Assembly (NCBI RefSeq): GCF_008642235.1 | Contig: NZ_SJEV01000001.1 | Span: forward strand, 2,560,400 to 2,624,399 | Source of the DNA: Planctomonas psychrotolerans | GTDB lineage: Bacteria; Actinomycetota; Actinomycetes; Actinomycetales; Microbacteriaceae | Length of the DNA: 64,000 bases | Reading direction: 5' to 3' | Shown: positions 38,122-46,917 of the stretch, piece after piece | How positions within the stretch are numbered: position 1 is the first letter of the stretch | Layout: every line of letters begins with the position of its first letter | Notes under the pieces: generated by a model | The model's input: only the letters and a program-made list of their open reading frames with translations | The model's database searches: none | Told to the model about the DNA's origin: nothing | Translations under genes and position numbers: made by a program

Positions 38122-38486
38122 GTCGAGACCGCCGTGAGCGCGGCGCTGCCGGTCATGGCGAGAACGAGCACGCAGCCGAGGCCGACGATCGCGATCAGGA
38201 TCATGAGAACGGCGAGCAGCCGAAGACGCTTCGGTCCCCGGGGTACGGCGAGTCGCGCCCCCACCATCCCGGCGTACAGCACGACCACCGTGGCGATGCC
38301 GTACAGGGCGAGTCCGGTCGGTTCGGCATCCACGAAGAACGCGAGCGTGCCCACGCTGACCGCGGCGAGGATGCCGCCGAGGATCAACCAGCTGCGACCG
38401 GAGGCCGTGGTGAGGGCGGCCTGGTTGCGCATGAGCGTGGGATCGGGGCGGTCGTCCGGGTCGTCCGGACCGAAGGAGGTCGTCAT
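38118..38486 (-). CDS. Small membrane protein, unknown function
   Basis: 122 residues. A polar N-terminus ([15 protein letters not shown]) precedes three predicted transmembrane segments ending in a hydrophobic stretch. I recognise no family with confidence. Overlaps on both sides (ATGA with the asparaginase, GTGA with ald) place it firmly inside the amino-nitrogen operon. The longer frame to 39029 is a shadow of the asparaginase gene. Confidence 0.75.
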   Translation of the reverse strand: MTTSFGPDDPDDRPDPTLMRNQAALTTASGRSWLILGGILAAVSVGTLAFFVDAEPTGLALYGIATVVVLYAGMVGARLAVPRGPKRLRLLAVLMILIAIVGLGCVLVLAMTGSAALTAVST

Positions 38487-39484
38487 CCCGTCACCGCCGC
38501 GGATGCCCGAATCGCGCCGACCGGCACCCCTCCGCCCAGAACCGCGAGGTCCAGTGCGGGACGGATCCGCTCCACTTGCTCGGCGGGCACGGAGCCCACC
38601 GCCGCGAGCAACTCGAGCGCGACGATCGAGGCGGCGCGGAGGCTGCCGTCCAGCATCTTCAGCGCGACCGACGTTCCGTCCGGCTGCGCCATCACCATCA
38701 CGCCCTCCGCACCTCCCTTGGCCAGCAGCCCCACCTGGTCGACGACCAGCGTGTTGGCGCGGCCGGGCCCGTCGATGGCCCAGCCGTTCGCGCGGATCGC
38801 CGCGGAGAGCGAGGCCGCACGGCGAAAGATGTCGAAGGACGAGTTGGCGGGGCTTGTGCTGATCTTCGCGATGCCGCGGGCGAGCGCGGTGAGGGAGATC
38901 GCGTGCACCGGTGCGCCGCATCCGTCGACACCGGATGCGGCGATTCGCTCTCCCGTGAAGCGTTGCAGGACGTCTCGGATGCGCTCCTGCAGAGGATGTT
39001 GCGGGTCGAGGTAACTGTCCGTGTCCCACCCGTTCTGCACGCAGGCCAGGAGCATGGCGGCGTGCTTGCCGGAGCAGTTCATGTAGACGGGGGAGGCGCG
39101 CCCGCCCGAGCGAACCAGCTCGTCCCGTGCGTTCCGGTCGAGCGGCCAGTCGGCCGGGCAGCCGAGCGCCTCGACCGGAAGCCCGGCACGAGCGAGCATG
39201 CCCCGCACGAGGGAGACGTGCGGTGCGGTGCCGCTGTGGCTACCGCTCGCGATCGTGATCTCCTCCGGGCTGAGGTCCACCCCGCTCGCCAGGATGGCGA
39301 GCGCCTGGAAGGGCTTCATGCACGACCGGGGAAAGACGGGCGCCGACACGTCTCCGAGTGCCCGCAGCACCGTGCCGTCGGGGGCGAGCACCACGGCGGC
39401 TCCGGCGTGCCGGGACTCGACGAATCCGCTCCGCTCCACGGTGGCGAGCTCCACCGCGTTCGTCAGGGTGATCGTGGCTGTCAT
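38483..39484 (-). CDS. Asparaginase (AnsA-like, Asparaginase_II family)
   Basis: 333 residues, no signal peptide, so probably cytoplasmic. Family features are RSGFVESRHAGAAVVL, SAPVFPRSCMKPFQALA, YMNCSGKHAAMLLAC and VDGCGAPVHAISL. This family (thermolabile Rhizobium-type) differs from E. coli asparaginases I and II. ATG 39484 is chosen because the upstream frame has no conservation. It lies 115 bases after gabT and overlaps the small membrane protein gene. Likely role: release of aspartate and ammonia from asparagine. Confidence 0.88.
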   Translation of the reverse strand: MTATITLTNAVELATVERSGFVESRHAGAAVVLAPDGTVLRALGDVSAPVFPRSCMKPFQALAILASGVDLSPEEITIASGSHSGTAPHVSLVRGMLARAGLPVEALGCPADWPLDRNARDELVRSGGRASPVYMNCSGKHAAMLLACVQNGWDTDSYLDPQHPLQERIRDVLQRFTGERIAASGVDGCGAPVHAISLTALARGIAKISTSPANSSFDIFRRAASLSAAIRANGWAIDGPGRANTLVVDQVGLLAKGGAEGVMVMAQPDGTSVALKMLDGSLRAASIVALELLAAVGSVPAEQVERIRPALDLAVLGGGVPVGAIRASAAVTG

Positions 39485-39599
39485 CGTGTCTCCGTCGGAA
39501 CGTCGTCGTGGTGGGGAGCCGTCGTGCGGCGAGGATCGGGCAACCGAGCCGTCCACCGGTCGACGACCCGTTCGCGAGCCGTGGCCCGCGGGTTCATTC

Positions 39600-40967
39600 T
39601 CAGAGCGCGGCGAAGCCTTCGGCGAGCACGTCGAGCGCGTCGTCGAGCAGTTCGTCGGAGGCGGAGAGGCTGGGCAGGAAGCGCAGCACATTCCCGTACG
39701 TTCCCGCGGTGAGGATGATCACGCCGTTGGCGGCGGCGTGCGCGGCCAGAGCGCTGACCGCCGCCGCGTTGGGCTCCTTCGTCGTGTCGGCCGTGCCCGG
39801 TGCCACCAGCTCGATGGCCACCATCGCGCCGATCCCACGCACCTCTCCGATGATGTCGTAGCGGTCCTGCAGCTCGGTCAGCCGCGTCTTCAGCTTCTTC
39901 TCGATCCGACGTCCTTCGGCGAGCAGATCGTGCTGCTCGATGGCCTCGAACACGGCGATAGCGGCTGCGGCGGCCACCGGGTTGCCCCCGAAAGTTCCGC
40001 CCAGTCCGCCGGGCAGTGCAGCATCCATGATCTCGGCACGGCCGGTGACGCCGGCCAACGGCAGTCCGCCCGCGATGCCCTTCGCCGACAGGAGCAGGTC
40101 GGGAACGAGGCCGAAGTGCTCACTCGCCCAGTAGGCGCCGGTGCGGGCCATGCCGCTCTGGATCTCGTCGGCGATGAATACCACGCCGTTGGCGGTGCAC
40201 CAGTCCTGCAGTGCGTTCAGGTACCCGTCGGCCGGGACCATGAAGCCGCCCTCGCCCTGAATCGGCTCCACGACGAGGCAGGCGAGGTCGACCGCGCCGA
40301 TGCGCTTCTCGAGATACGCGATCGTGCGGGCGGCGGCCTCCGCGCCGGTGAGACCGTCGTGGTACGGGTACGAGCTCGGGGCGTGGAAGACGTCCCCGGC
40401 GAAGGGGCCGAATCCGGTCGCGTAGGGGGCCGCCTTGTAGTTCATCGCCATGGTGAGGTTGGTGCGCCCGTGGTACGCGTGGTCGAGCACGGCGACGGCG
40501 CGGCGACCGGTGTACTTGCGAGCGATCTTCACGCCGTTCTCCACCGCCTCCGCACCGGAGTTCACCAGCACGGTTCGCTTGGCGTGGTCACCGGGAGTGT
40601 GCTCGGCGAGGAGTTCCGCAACGCGGACGTACTCCTCGTACGGGGTGATCGTGAACAGCGTGTGCAGGAAGTCGTCGAGCTGGCCGGCGGCGGCGGCGGT
40701 GACGCCCGCCTCGGTGTGTCCGACGGTGGTCACACCGATACCGGCTCCGAGGTCGATGAACTGGTTGCCGTCGACGTCGACGACGATGGCCCCGTGGGCG
40801 CGATCGATGTAGACGGGGAGTGCGGACGAGACTCCGGGCGGCACGACGGCCATGCGGCGTGCGTGGAGCTCCTGCGACTTCGGACCGGGGATCGAGGTGA
40901 CGATCTTGCGCTCCTGCGTGACGGTGGCGCGGGGAGCGGAGGTAGCGGCGGCGAGGGTGTCTGTCAT
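39600..40967 (-). CDS. gabT: 4-aminobutyrate aminotransferase
   Basis: PLP-dependent class III aminotransferase; 455 residues. Motifs seen are RRMAVVPPGVSS, VLVNSGAEAVENGVKIARK, DHAYHGRTNLTMAMN, VFIADEIQSGMARTG and the PLP lysine in LLSAKGIAGGLPLAG. These fit GabT (GABA to succinate semialdehyde) closely, including GGTFGGNPVAAAAA. It is the first gene of the minus-strand operon with asparaginase, a small membrane protein and ald. No gabD is in the window; the PatD-like gene at 17.8 kb could supply GABA. Confidence 0.93.
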   Translation of the reverse strand: MTDTLAAATSAPRATVTQERKIVTSIPGPKSQELHARRMAVVPPGVSSALPVYIDRAHGAIVVDVDGNQFIDLGAGIGVTTVGHTEAGVTAAAAGQLDDFLHTLFTITPYEEYVRVAELLAEHTPGDHAKRTVLVNSGAEAVENGVKIARKYTGRRAVAVLDHAYHGRTNLTMAMNYKAAPYATGFGPFAGDVFHAPSSYPYHDGLTGAEAAARTIAYLEKRIGAVDLACLVVEPIQGEGGFMVPADGYLNALQDWCTANGVVFIADEIQSGMARTGAYWASEHFGLVPDLLLSAKGIAGGLPLAGVTGRAEIMDAALPGGLGGTFGGNPVAAAAAIAVFEAIEQHDLLAEGRRIEKKLKTRLTELQDRYDIIGEVRGIGAMVAIELVAPGTADTTKEPNAAAVSALAAHAAANGVIILTAGTYGNVLRFLPSLSASDELLDDALDVLAEGFAAL

Positions 40968-40976
40968 GGTGTTTCG

Positions 40977-40982
40977 AGCCTA
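40977..40982 (-). promoter_or_regulatory. -10 hexamer TAGGCT upstream of gabT
   Basis: On the minus strand TAGGCT is followed by nine bases and then ATG 40967. The spacing implies a leaderless or nearly leaderless transcript. Confidence 0.5.
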
Positions 40983-41050
40983 CCCCGGCGGTTCCGGGCC
41001 ACGGCCGAAGGACCGCCGAGGTGACGGCCAAACACAGGCGCCTTTCCGCC

Positions 41051-41178
41051 AATGCCGTCCAGCGCCAATGGCGTCCAGCGCCGACGCCGTCCGTCGCCGA
41101 CGCCGTCCGTCGCCGATGCCGTTCTACCCTGATGCCGTGCGTCGCCGATGCCGTCCGCCCACCACTGCCGTTCGTCCG
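41051..41178. repeat. Eight-unit 16-bp tandem repeat
   Basis: Eight head-to-tail units of exactly 16 bp, consensus GATGCCGTCCGTCGCC, with units 3 and 4 identical and the others diverged by 1-7 bases. It lies between the divergent gabT and OsmC promoters and accounts for half of the 241-bp gap. It is a minisatellite and may vary in copy number between strains. Confidence 0.9.
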
Positions 41179-41196
41179 GGGGAGCCGCGGTCCGGG

Positions 41197-41202
41197 TAGC
41201 GT
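41197..41202 (+). promoter_or_regulatory. -10 hexamer TAGCGT of a leaderless promoter for the OsmC gene
   Basis: TAGCGT, then six bases, then ATG 41209; no Shine-Dalgarno. Its upstream -35 zone runs into the last 16-bp tandem unit. Confidence 0.55.
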
Positions 41203-41208
41203 GACGGC

Positions 41209-41679
41209 ATGAATGTGGACCACTCCTACGCCGTCGCCCTCACCTGGACCGGCAACCGCGGCTCGGGCACGTCGGACTACCGCTCCTACGGGCGCGATCA
41301 CGTGCTGACCGCCGAGGGCAAGCCCCGAATCTCCGGATCGTCCGACCCGGTGTTCCGCGGCGACCGGGATCGCTGGAATCCGGAGGAGCTGCTCCTGGCC
41401 GCACTCACCCAGTGCCACCTGCTCTCCTACCTGCACGTGGCGGCGTCGGCGGGCGTCGTCGTCGTGGACTACACCGACGACTCGAGCGGCACCATGACGC
41501 AGACCCGGGATGGCGGCGGACACTTCACCGGTGTCACGCTTCGCCCGACCGTCACCGTGGCGGATCCGTCGCAAATCGATCTCGCCCAGAGCCTGCACGC
41601 TCGTGCCGCCGAGCTGTGCTTCATCGCCGCCTCGGTGAACTTCCCCGTGGTGCACGAACCCCGCACTCGGGCGGTATGA
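41209..41679 (+). CDS. OsmC/Ohr-family peroxidase-like protein
   Basis: 156 residues, soluble. OsmC-fold proteins reduce organic hydroperoxides with two cysteines. Both are present: LLLAALTQCHLLSYLHVA and ARAAELCFIAASVNFPV. It resembles the YhfA/OsmC-like branch more than typical Ohr, judging by length and by the N-terminal YAVALTWTGNRGSGTSDY. Monocistronic with a leaderless promoter. Function as peroxide defence is inferred from the family. Confidence 0.88.
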   Translation: MNVDHSYAVALTWTGNRGSGTSDYRSYGRDHVLTAEGKPRISGSSDPVFRGDRDRWNPEELLLAALTQCHLLSYLHVAASAGVVVVDYTDDSSGTMTQTRDGGGHFTGVTLRPTVTVADPSQIDLAQSLHARAAELCFIAASVNFPVVHEPRTRAV

Positions 41680-41779
41680 CCGAGCAGCACCGTTCCGGGG
41701 CGGCGAATATCGCCGTGCACAGCGGGTATTGCGGTTGCCTCAGGCACACTTGTCGAATACTCCCAACGAAAGCAGCTTT

Positions 41780-42787
41780 GTGAACCGACGCATTCCTCTC
41801 TTTTTCGCGACGATCTCGGTGCTCGCCCTGACGGCGTGCTCGAGTTCCCCGACGGACGAGCCGGAGGGCGCGAACGGGTCGACGCCGGCACCCGGTGCCA
41901 CGGCCGCGGAATGCGCCGACACCCAGTCGGGTAGTGCATCCGAGGCGGTGACCGTGACGGGTGAGGTGGGCACCGCTCCCGAGGTCAGCATCGACGCGCC
42001 GGTCGAGGCGTCCACCACGGAGCGCACGATCGTGACCGAGGGCGACGGCGCGGAGATCGAGCCGGGCGACCAGGCCAAGATCGCCATCGCCGTGTACAAC
42101 GGCACCACCGGAGAGGTCGTCGACGCCCTCCCGTACAGCGCCGAGCAGCCCGTGCCGTTCCCCGTCGACGACACCCTGTTCCTCCCCGGCATCGTGCGTG
42201 CGGTGGAGTGCACCACAGTGGGCTCCCGCATCGTGGCCGTCACGTCGCCGGAGGACTCCTTCGCCGCGGAGGCCCTCACCGAGCTCGGCCTGAGCGAGGG
42301 GGACAGCACCGTCTTCGTCATCGACGTGCTCGACAAGATGGCCGATCGCGCGACCGGCGTCGATCAGCCCGCTCAGGAGGGTCTGCCGACGGTGGAGCTG
42401 GCCGAGGACGGCCAGCCCACGGTGACGATCCCCGAGGGTGATGCACCGACCGAGCTGCAGATCGCCGTGCTCAAGGAGGGTGACGGAGCCGTCGTGCAGG
42501 AGGGCGACAGCGTGACCGTTCAGTACCAGGGCACGCTGTGGGCAACCGGTGAGGTGTTCGACGAGAGCTGGGGCAAGGCCCCGGCGACCTTCGTCACCAG
42601 CCAGGTCGTGCCCGGCTTCGGCAAGGCGCTGGTCGGCCAGAAGGTCGGATCGCAGGTCCTCGCCGTTCTGCCGCCCGCCGAGGGCTACGGCGAGGCGGGG
42701 CAGCCGGATGCCGGCATCAGCGGCACCGACACGCTCGTCTTCGTCGTCGACATCCTCGACACCACCGCTGCCGCCCCCCAGGGCTGA
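41780..42787 (+). CDS. FKBP-type peptidyl-prolyl isomerase lipoprotein
   Basis: 335 residues from GTG 41780 (GAAAG just upstream). The N-terminal signal ends in the lipobox LALTAC, so it is an exported lipoprotein on the outer face of the membrane. Two FKBP-like regions follow: an N-terminal, divergent one around EIEPGDQAKIAIAVYNG, and a C-terminal one with GDSVTVQYQGTLWATGEVF, VVPGFGKALVGQKVGSQVL and PPAEGYGEAG. The last is close to active FKBPs. Probable role in folding secreted proteins. Confidence 0.92.
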   Translation: MNRRIPLFFATISVLALTACSSSPTDEPEGANGSTPAPGATAAECADTQSGSASEAVTVTGEVGTAPEVSIDAPVEASTTERTIVTEGDGAEIEPGDQAKIAIAVYNGTTGEVVDALPYSAEQPVPFPVDDTLFLPGIVRAVECTTVGSRIVAVTSPEDSFAAEALTELGLSEGDSTVFVIDVLDKMADRATGVDQPAQEGLPTVELAEDGQPTVTIPEGDAPTELQIAVLKEGDGAVVQEGDSVTVQYQGTLWATGEVFDESWGKAPATFVTSQVVPGFGKALVGQKVGSQVLAVLPPAEGYGEAGQPDAGISGTDTLVFVVDILDTTAAAPQG

Positions 42788-42809
42788 CAGCACCGGGCAG
42801 GGCGCGACG

Positions 42810-43424
42810 ATGGGGCCGCACCGAGCGACCGCCGTGGGCGTCCTGTCCCTGGTCGCGGCGGCCTCGCTCACGGGATGCTATTCCGCGAATGATTACCGCG
42901 GGCCGTTGCCCACGGCCACCAGTGCGTCCGGATCCTCGGTGGGCGATCCTCTGAGCGCCGAGGCTGCGGATCGTCTGCTCGCCGACGACTCCACGAACGA
43001 CCGTGCGTACCTGATGCTCGATGGCAGCTACGTGCTCACCCGCCGCACCGCGCCCCTGCCCGACAACGTGCGCGAGGACATCATTACGCGGGTGCACGAA
43101 CGATTCGCCGGTGTGCGTACGGCGCGGCAGTACTCCGAGGTCATCGACGCCGGATCGTTCATCGAGGCGGAGGCGAGCCGTTCCTCGGGTCGGCTCCTCC
43201 GGGTGATCGACCCGCTGTGCGTCCCGCCGAGCGGAGCCGGTGAGGACGATCTCTGCGAGTGGCTGGTGGGAACCCCCGCCGACCCCGACGCCGCCAACCC
43301 GACGGGCCTCGCCACGGGCACCGACCTGTGGATCGCCCAGCAGGAGAACTCGGGCACCTTCGAGACCCTCATCGTGCCGCCGCCGCCTCCGGCGCCTCCG
43401 CCCGGTTCACCAATGGGAGGATGA
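42810..43424 (+). CDS. Lipoprotein of unknown function
   Basis: 204 residues from ATG 42810. A short signal peptide ends in the lipobox ASLTGC. The mature part is mixed alpha/beta with two cysteines (IDPLCVPPS and DLCEWLVG) and ends in a proline run before PGSPMGG. I do not recognise the family. It begins 22 bases after the FKBP gene and 4 bases separate its stop from the dxr ATG, so it is in one transcript with both. Confidence 0.8.
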   Translation: MGPHRATAVGVLSLVAAASLTGCYSANDYRGPLPTATSASGSSVGDPLSAEAADRLLADDSTNDRAYLMLDGSYVLTRRTAPLPDNVREDIITRVHERFAGVRTARQYSEVIDAGSFIEAEASRSSGRLLRVIDPLCVPPSGAGEDDLCEWLVGTPADPDAANPTGLATGTDLWIAQQENSGTFETLIVPPPPPAPPPGSPMGG

Positions 43425-43428
43425 CGGG

Positions 43429-44517
43429 ATGCGCAGAGTGATCGTCCTCGGTTCCACCGGTTCCATCGGCGTACAGGCTTTGGAGGTGATCGCGGCCCAT
43501 CCCGAGCTCTTCGAGGTGGTGGGCCTCGGTGCGGGCTCCAGGCGGGCGGAGGCGACGGCTCAGGCCGCCGCCCACGGGGTGGAGCACGTGGCGCTCGGCG
43601 CGGATGAGGCCGAGCAACTGGTGCGCACGGTCGACGCCGACGTGGTGCTGAACGGCATCACCGGATCGGTCGGCCTGGGGCCTACGCTCGCCGCACTGGA
43701 GAGCGGACGGATGCTCGCGCTCGCGAATAAGGAGTCGCTCATCGTGGGGGGCGAGCTGGTGAAGGGGATAGCCGCGCCCGGTCAACTGGTCCCGGTGGAT
43801 TCGGAGCACTCGGCGCTGGCGCAGGCGCTCCGCTCCGGGACGGCGGACGAGGTCCGTCGCCTCGTCGTCACGGCATCCGGTGGACCGTTCCGGGGCAGCC
43901 GCCGGGAAGACCTGCACGACGTCACCCCCCGACAGGCGCTCGCGCACCCCACTTGGGACATGGGGCTTGTGATCACCACCAACTCCGCCACGCTGGTGAA
44001 CAAGGGGCTCGAGGTCATCGAGGCGTCCCTGCTCTTCGACGTTCCGTACGACCGCATCGACGTGGTCGTGCACCCGCAGTCGATCGTGCACTCCATGGTG
44101 GAGTTCATCGACGGGTCGACGATCGCGCAGGCGTCGCTGCCCGACATGCGCCTGCCCATCGCCCTCGGGATGAACTGGCCCGATCGAGTGCCGGATGCGG
44201 GCCACCCGATCGACTGGACCACGGCATCCTCGTGGACGTTCGAGCCGCTGGACGAGACGGCCTTCCCCGCCGTTGCTGTGGCCAAGCAGGTGGGCCGAGC
44301 GGGCGGGATCTGGCCCGCGGTGTACAACGCCGCGAACGAGCAGGCCGTCGCGGCATTTCACGCCGGCCGGATCGGCTTCCTCGGCATCGTGGACACCATT
44401 CGGGCCGTTCTCGATACGACGTCCGCGGCGTCGGGTCCGCTGACCCGCGAGTCGCTCGCCGAAGCCGAGACCGCGGCGCGACGGGACGCGGACCGGCTGA
44501 TCGCCGCGCAGCCTTAG
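43429..44517 (+). CDS. dxr: 1-deoxy-D-xylulose 5-phosphate reductoisomerase
   Basis: Makes 2-C-methyl-D-erythritol 4-phosphate, the committed step of the MEP isoprenoid pathway. 362 residues. Motifs are [14 protein letters not shown] (NADPH loop), [26 protein letters not shown] (metal ligands) and [16 protein letters not shown] 43429 lies 4 bases after the lipoprotein stop, with GGGAGGAT as ribosome-binding site. The ispG gene of the same pathway and rseP lie about 2.4-5 kb downstream, a common actinobacterial grouping interrupted here by minus-strand genes. Confidence 0.95.
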   Translation: MRRVIVLGSTGSIGVQALEVIAAHPELFEVVGLGAGSRRAEATAQAAAHGVEHVALGADEAEQLVRTVDADVVLNGITGSVGLGPTLAALESGRMLALANKESLIVGGELVKGIAAPGQLVPVDSEHSALAQALRSGTADEVRRLVVTASGGPFRGSRREDLHDVTPRQALAHPTWDMGLVITTNSATLVNKGLEVIEASLLFDVPYDRIDVVVHPQSIVHSMVEFIDGSTIAQASLPDMRLPIALGMNWPDRVPDAGHPIDWTTASSWTFEPLDETAFPAVAVAKQVGRAGGIWPAVYNAANEQAVAAFHAGRIGFLGIVDTIRAVLDTTSAASGPLTRESLAEAETAARRDADRLIAAQP

Positions 44518-44520
44518 CCC

Positions 44521-44559
44521 GCCGACGCCCGCGGGTATTCCTACCCGCGCAGCGTCGGC
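44521..44559. terminator. Hairpin between convergent dxr and lipoprotein genes
   Basis: Arms GCCGACGCCCGCGGGTA and TACCCGCGCAGCGTCGGC pair over about 16 bp with one small bulge, around the loop TTCC. It begins 4 bases after the dxr stop and ends about 20 bases before the stop of the gene coming from the other side. Likely a bidirectional terminator, although no T-run is present. Confidence 0.7.
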
Positions 44560-44579
44560 CGGCCGTCGACGCCGGAGCG

Positions 44580-45281
44580 TTATCCGTTTCCCCGGCCTCC
44601 GCCGTTCCCGTTCCCGTTGCCGCCGCCGTTGCCACCACCGGAATTGCCGTTGCCGTTGCCACCACCGGAATTGCCGTTGCCGTTCCCGCTGCCACCACCT
44701 TCTCCGCCGGTGTCGCCTCCACCGTCGCCCGGAGCCGGAGCGGGAGCCGGTGCGGGTGCAGGTGCGGGCGCCGGAGCGGGAGCCGGTACGGGTGCAGGTG
44801 CAGGTGCGGGCGCCGGAGCGGGCGCCGGTGCAGGTGCAGGTGCAGGTGCGGGCGCCGGCTTGGGGTTGCTCGCCGGGGGAGTCGCCGAATCCGGCTCCGG
44901 CGCGTCGTCGGAATCGGTCACCGTTTCCTCCGTCGACGTCGAGTCCGGGGACTCGGAGGGCAGGGGAGCGTCGGGGTTGTCCGCTGCGGCGATCAGCGCA
45001 TCGAGCTGCGCCCGCACCGCGTCGATGGCCGCGATCACCTCGTCCCGCGTGGCCTCGGAGATATCCCCTCGGGTGAGGGCGTAGTTCACTTCGGTGATCA
45101 GGGTGTCGAGCCCCGCACGGGCATCGGCGTACGCCTCATTCTGAGCCTCCTCGCTCACCGCGAGGACGCGGGCTTGGAAGCTCTGCAGAGCGGCCTCCTG
45201 CGGCGTCAGCTGGGGTGAGCAGCCCGCGAGCACCAGCACCGCCGCAAGTGCGATCCCCATCGTCGTCGGTCGACGCATCAT
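44580..45281 (-). CDS. Lipoprotein with Ala-Pro and Gly-Asn repeat tail
   Basis: 233 residues. Signal peptide with lipobox VLVLAGCSPQ. Residues 25-105 are a helical, charged domain (QEAALQSFQARVLAVSEEAQ and onwards). Then comes an acidic Ser/Thr linker, about 25 Pro-Ala dipeptides, and a tail of Gly and Asn blocks ending GGRGNG. The DNA is correspondingly a short-period repeat at 44590-44860. Pro-Ala repeats could act as a stiff spacer through the cell wall. The first four bases overlap the stop of the kinase gene upstream (ATGA), suggesting it works with, or is a target of, that kinase. Confidence 0.8.
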   Translation of the reverse strand: MMRRPTTMGIALAAVLVLAGCSPQLTPQEAALQSFQARVLAVSEEAQNEAYADARAGLDTLITEVNYALTRGDISEATRDEVIAAIDAVRAQLDALIAAADNPDAPLPSESPDSTSTEETVTDSDDAPEPDSATPPASNPKPAPAPAPAPAPAPAPAPAPAPAPVPAPAPAPAPAPAPAPAPAPGDGGGDTGGEGGGSGNGNGNSGGGNGNGNSGGGNGGGNGNGNGGGRGNG

Positions 45282-46714
45282 TCCGGTTCCTCCACGCTTC
45301 GTTGCAACTCTTCGAGCGACGTGCCCAAGTCACCGGGCACGCTCGGGTACTCCACCGTGTCCGTACCCGATCCGGTGGTCATGTTCTGGATCACGGTCCA
45401 GCCGATGACCGATGCGATCACGAGCAGGATGGCGGCGACGATCACAGCCCACGGTCGGCGCTGGCGCGAACGCTCATGGGCGCGCAGCGTCCGTCGCGGT
45501 ACGGGGTTTGGGGCGGCGGTCGACTCGGCCAGCACGGGTACGACGGCCTCGGTCGGCGTCGCCTCCAGCGGCAGGGCGGGTGGCGGGGTCGCGGGACGTT
45601 CGCGTGCGGGGGAGGCAGCGCCCGGAGCCGGGAACCGGTCGGTCACCGCGGCGGTGGGCAGGGGACGGGTCGCTCGCCCCTCCGACTGTTCGGTCAGGTC
45701 GGACGCCTGGGCCGATCCGCCGAGGGTGGTCGGTCCGCCGGCGGAGGCCGACCCGCCGATGGTGGCCAACCCGCCGATGGTGGCCAACCCACTGATGGTG
45801 GTGAGGGCTTCCGTGTCCGTGTACTCCCCGACGGGGTAGGCGTCGGTCGGCGCGGGCCCTCCCTTGCCTCCCACTCGCATCGCCCGGAGCGCTTCCGACA
45901 CGCGGCGGGCGCTCGGACGCTCGGTCGGCACGCGCGACGTCATCGCGCGGATCAATCGGCGCAAGGGCTCGGGCACCGCGTCCGGCACGTCCGGGTCCCT
46001 CAGCACCCGGGCGCTCGCCGACTCGGCGGCGGACCCGGGGAACGCCTTCGCCCCGGTCAGGCATTCCAGCAGCACGAGACCGAGCGCATAGATGTCCGCC
46101 GACGAGTCCACCGTCGATCCCATCGCCTGCTCCGGACTGAGATAGCTGACCGTACCGATGATGGACCCGGAGGCGGTCAGGTGCGTTCCGTCGATGATGC
46201 GCGCGATGCCGAAGTCCGCGAGCTTCGTGGCCGCCGTCGTGTCCTCCGCGGAGTTCGACGGCAGCAGCACGTTCGCCGGCTTGATGTCGCGGTGAACCAC
46301 GCCGCGCCGGTGGATGTAGTGCAGTGCGTCGGCGAGATCGGCGCCGATCGCGGCGACCTCGAGCGGTGGCATCGGTCCCGACGCGATACGACCCTGGAGG
46401 GTGTCGCCCGACACCAGTTCCATGACGATGTAGGCGATCGAGCCCCGCACCGACTCGTCGGCACCCGCGTCGAACAGGGTGACGAGGCCGGGATGGCTGA
46501 GGCTCGCGAGCATGCGTACCTCGCTGTCCTGACGGCGGAGTTCCGCCGCATCGGCCGTGCTGGCGGCGAAGACCTTGACCGCCACCTGCCGGCCCAGCGC
46601 CTCGTCCTTCGCCCGGTAGACGACCGACATGCCGCCGTGCCCGAGCACGGCCTCGAGGCGGTAGCGCTCGCCGAGTCGCGAGCCGACGAGCTCGGCGACC
46701 TGGCTTCCCGACAT
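45278..46714 (-). CDS. PknB-like membrane Ser/Thr protein kinase
   Basis: 478 residues. Kinase domain 15-275: glycine loop VLGHGGMSVVY, catalytic Lys47 in VAVKVF, HRD at 141-143 in VVHRDIKPANVLL, DFG at 167-169, and activation segment SGSIIGTVSYLSPEQA. A linker of about 170 residues, rich in Ala, Thr and Pro and with a short repeated GLATIGG motif, leads to one transmembrane helix (AVIVAAILLVIASVIGW) and a short outside tail. No PASTA domains. ATG 46714 has a GGAGGG ribosome-binding site. Co-transcribed with the Pro-Ala lipoprotein. It differs from the kinase at 21.3 kb in lacking an FN3-like outer domain. Confidence 0.92.
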   Translation of the reverse strand: MSGSQVAELVGSRLGERYRLEAVLGHGGMSVVYRAKDEALGRQVAVKVFAASTADAAELRRQDSEVRMLASLSHPGLVTLFDAGADESVRGSIAYIVMELVSGDTLQGRIASGPMPPLEVAAIGADLADALHYIHRRGVVHRDIKPANVLLPSNSAEDTTAATKLADFGIARIIDGTHLTASGSIIGTVSYLSPEQAMGSTVDSSADIYALGLVLLECLTGAKAFPGSAAESASARVLRDPDVPDAVPEPLRRLIRAMTSRVPTERPSARRVSEALRAMRVGGKGGPAPTDAYPVGEYTDTEALTTISGLATIGGLATIGGSASAGGPTTLGGSAQASDLTEQSEGRATRPLPTAAVTDRFPAPGAASPARERPATPPPALPLEATPTEAVVPVLAESTAAPNPVPRRTLRAHERSRQRRPWAVIVAAILLVIASVIGWTVIQNMTTGSGTDTVEYPSVPGDLGTSLEELQRSVEEPE

Positions 46715-46742
46715 GCGCTCACCCTCCGATCCGTGTACACCG

Positions 46743-46748
46743 ATGCTA
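46743..46748 (-). promoter_or_regulatory. Probable -10 (TAGCAT) for the minus-strand kinase operon
   Basis: On the minus strand TAGCAT lies 28 bases before ATG 46714, with GGAGGG between. A transcript starting just after it would carry a short leader with a good ribosome-binding site. Confidence 0.45.
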
Positions 46749-46904
46749 CGCACTGCGCGATTTCCGCGATGCCGGTTGACGGCGCCCGGGCACCGGTGCC
46801 CTGCGTCCGGTGCGCGAGCCCCGTCACCCGCGAGCGCCGTCACCCGCGAGCGCAACCGGTGGTCCGGGCACTCGGCACTGTGCTGGCTCGGAGCATTGCG
46901 CGGA

Positions 46905-46910
46905 TATGGT
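46905..46910 (+). promoter_or_regulatory. -10 hexamer TATGGT of a leaderless promoter for rseP
   Basis: TATGGT, then seven bases, then GTG 46918. This spacing favours GTG 46918 as the start over ATG 46906, which lies within the hexamer. Confidence 0.5.
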
Positions 46911-46917
46911 TTCGGGT

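Noticed and set aside
41021-41212. Short open frames across the 16-bp tandem repeat
   Set aside because: They translate only the repeat; 16 is not a multiple of 3, so every unit shifts frame, and they run into the OsmC promoter.
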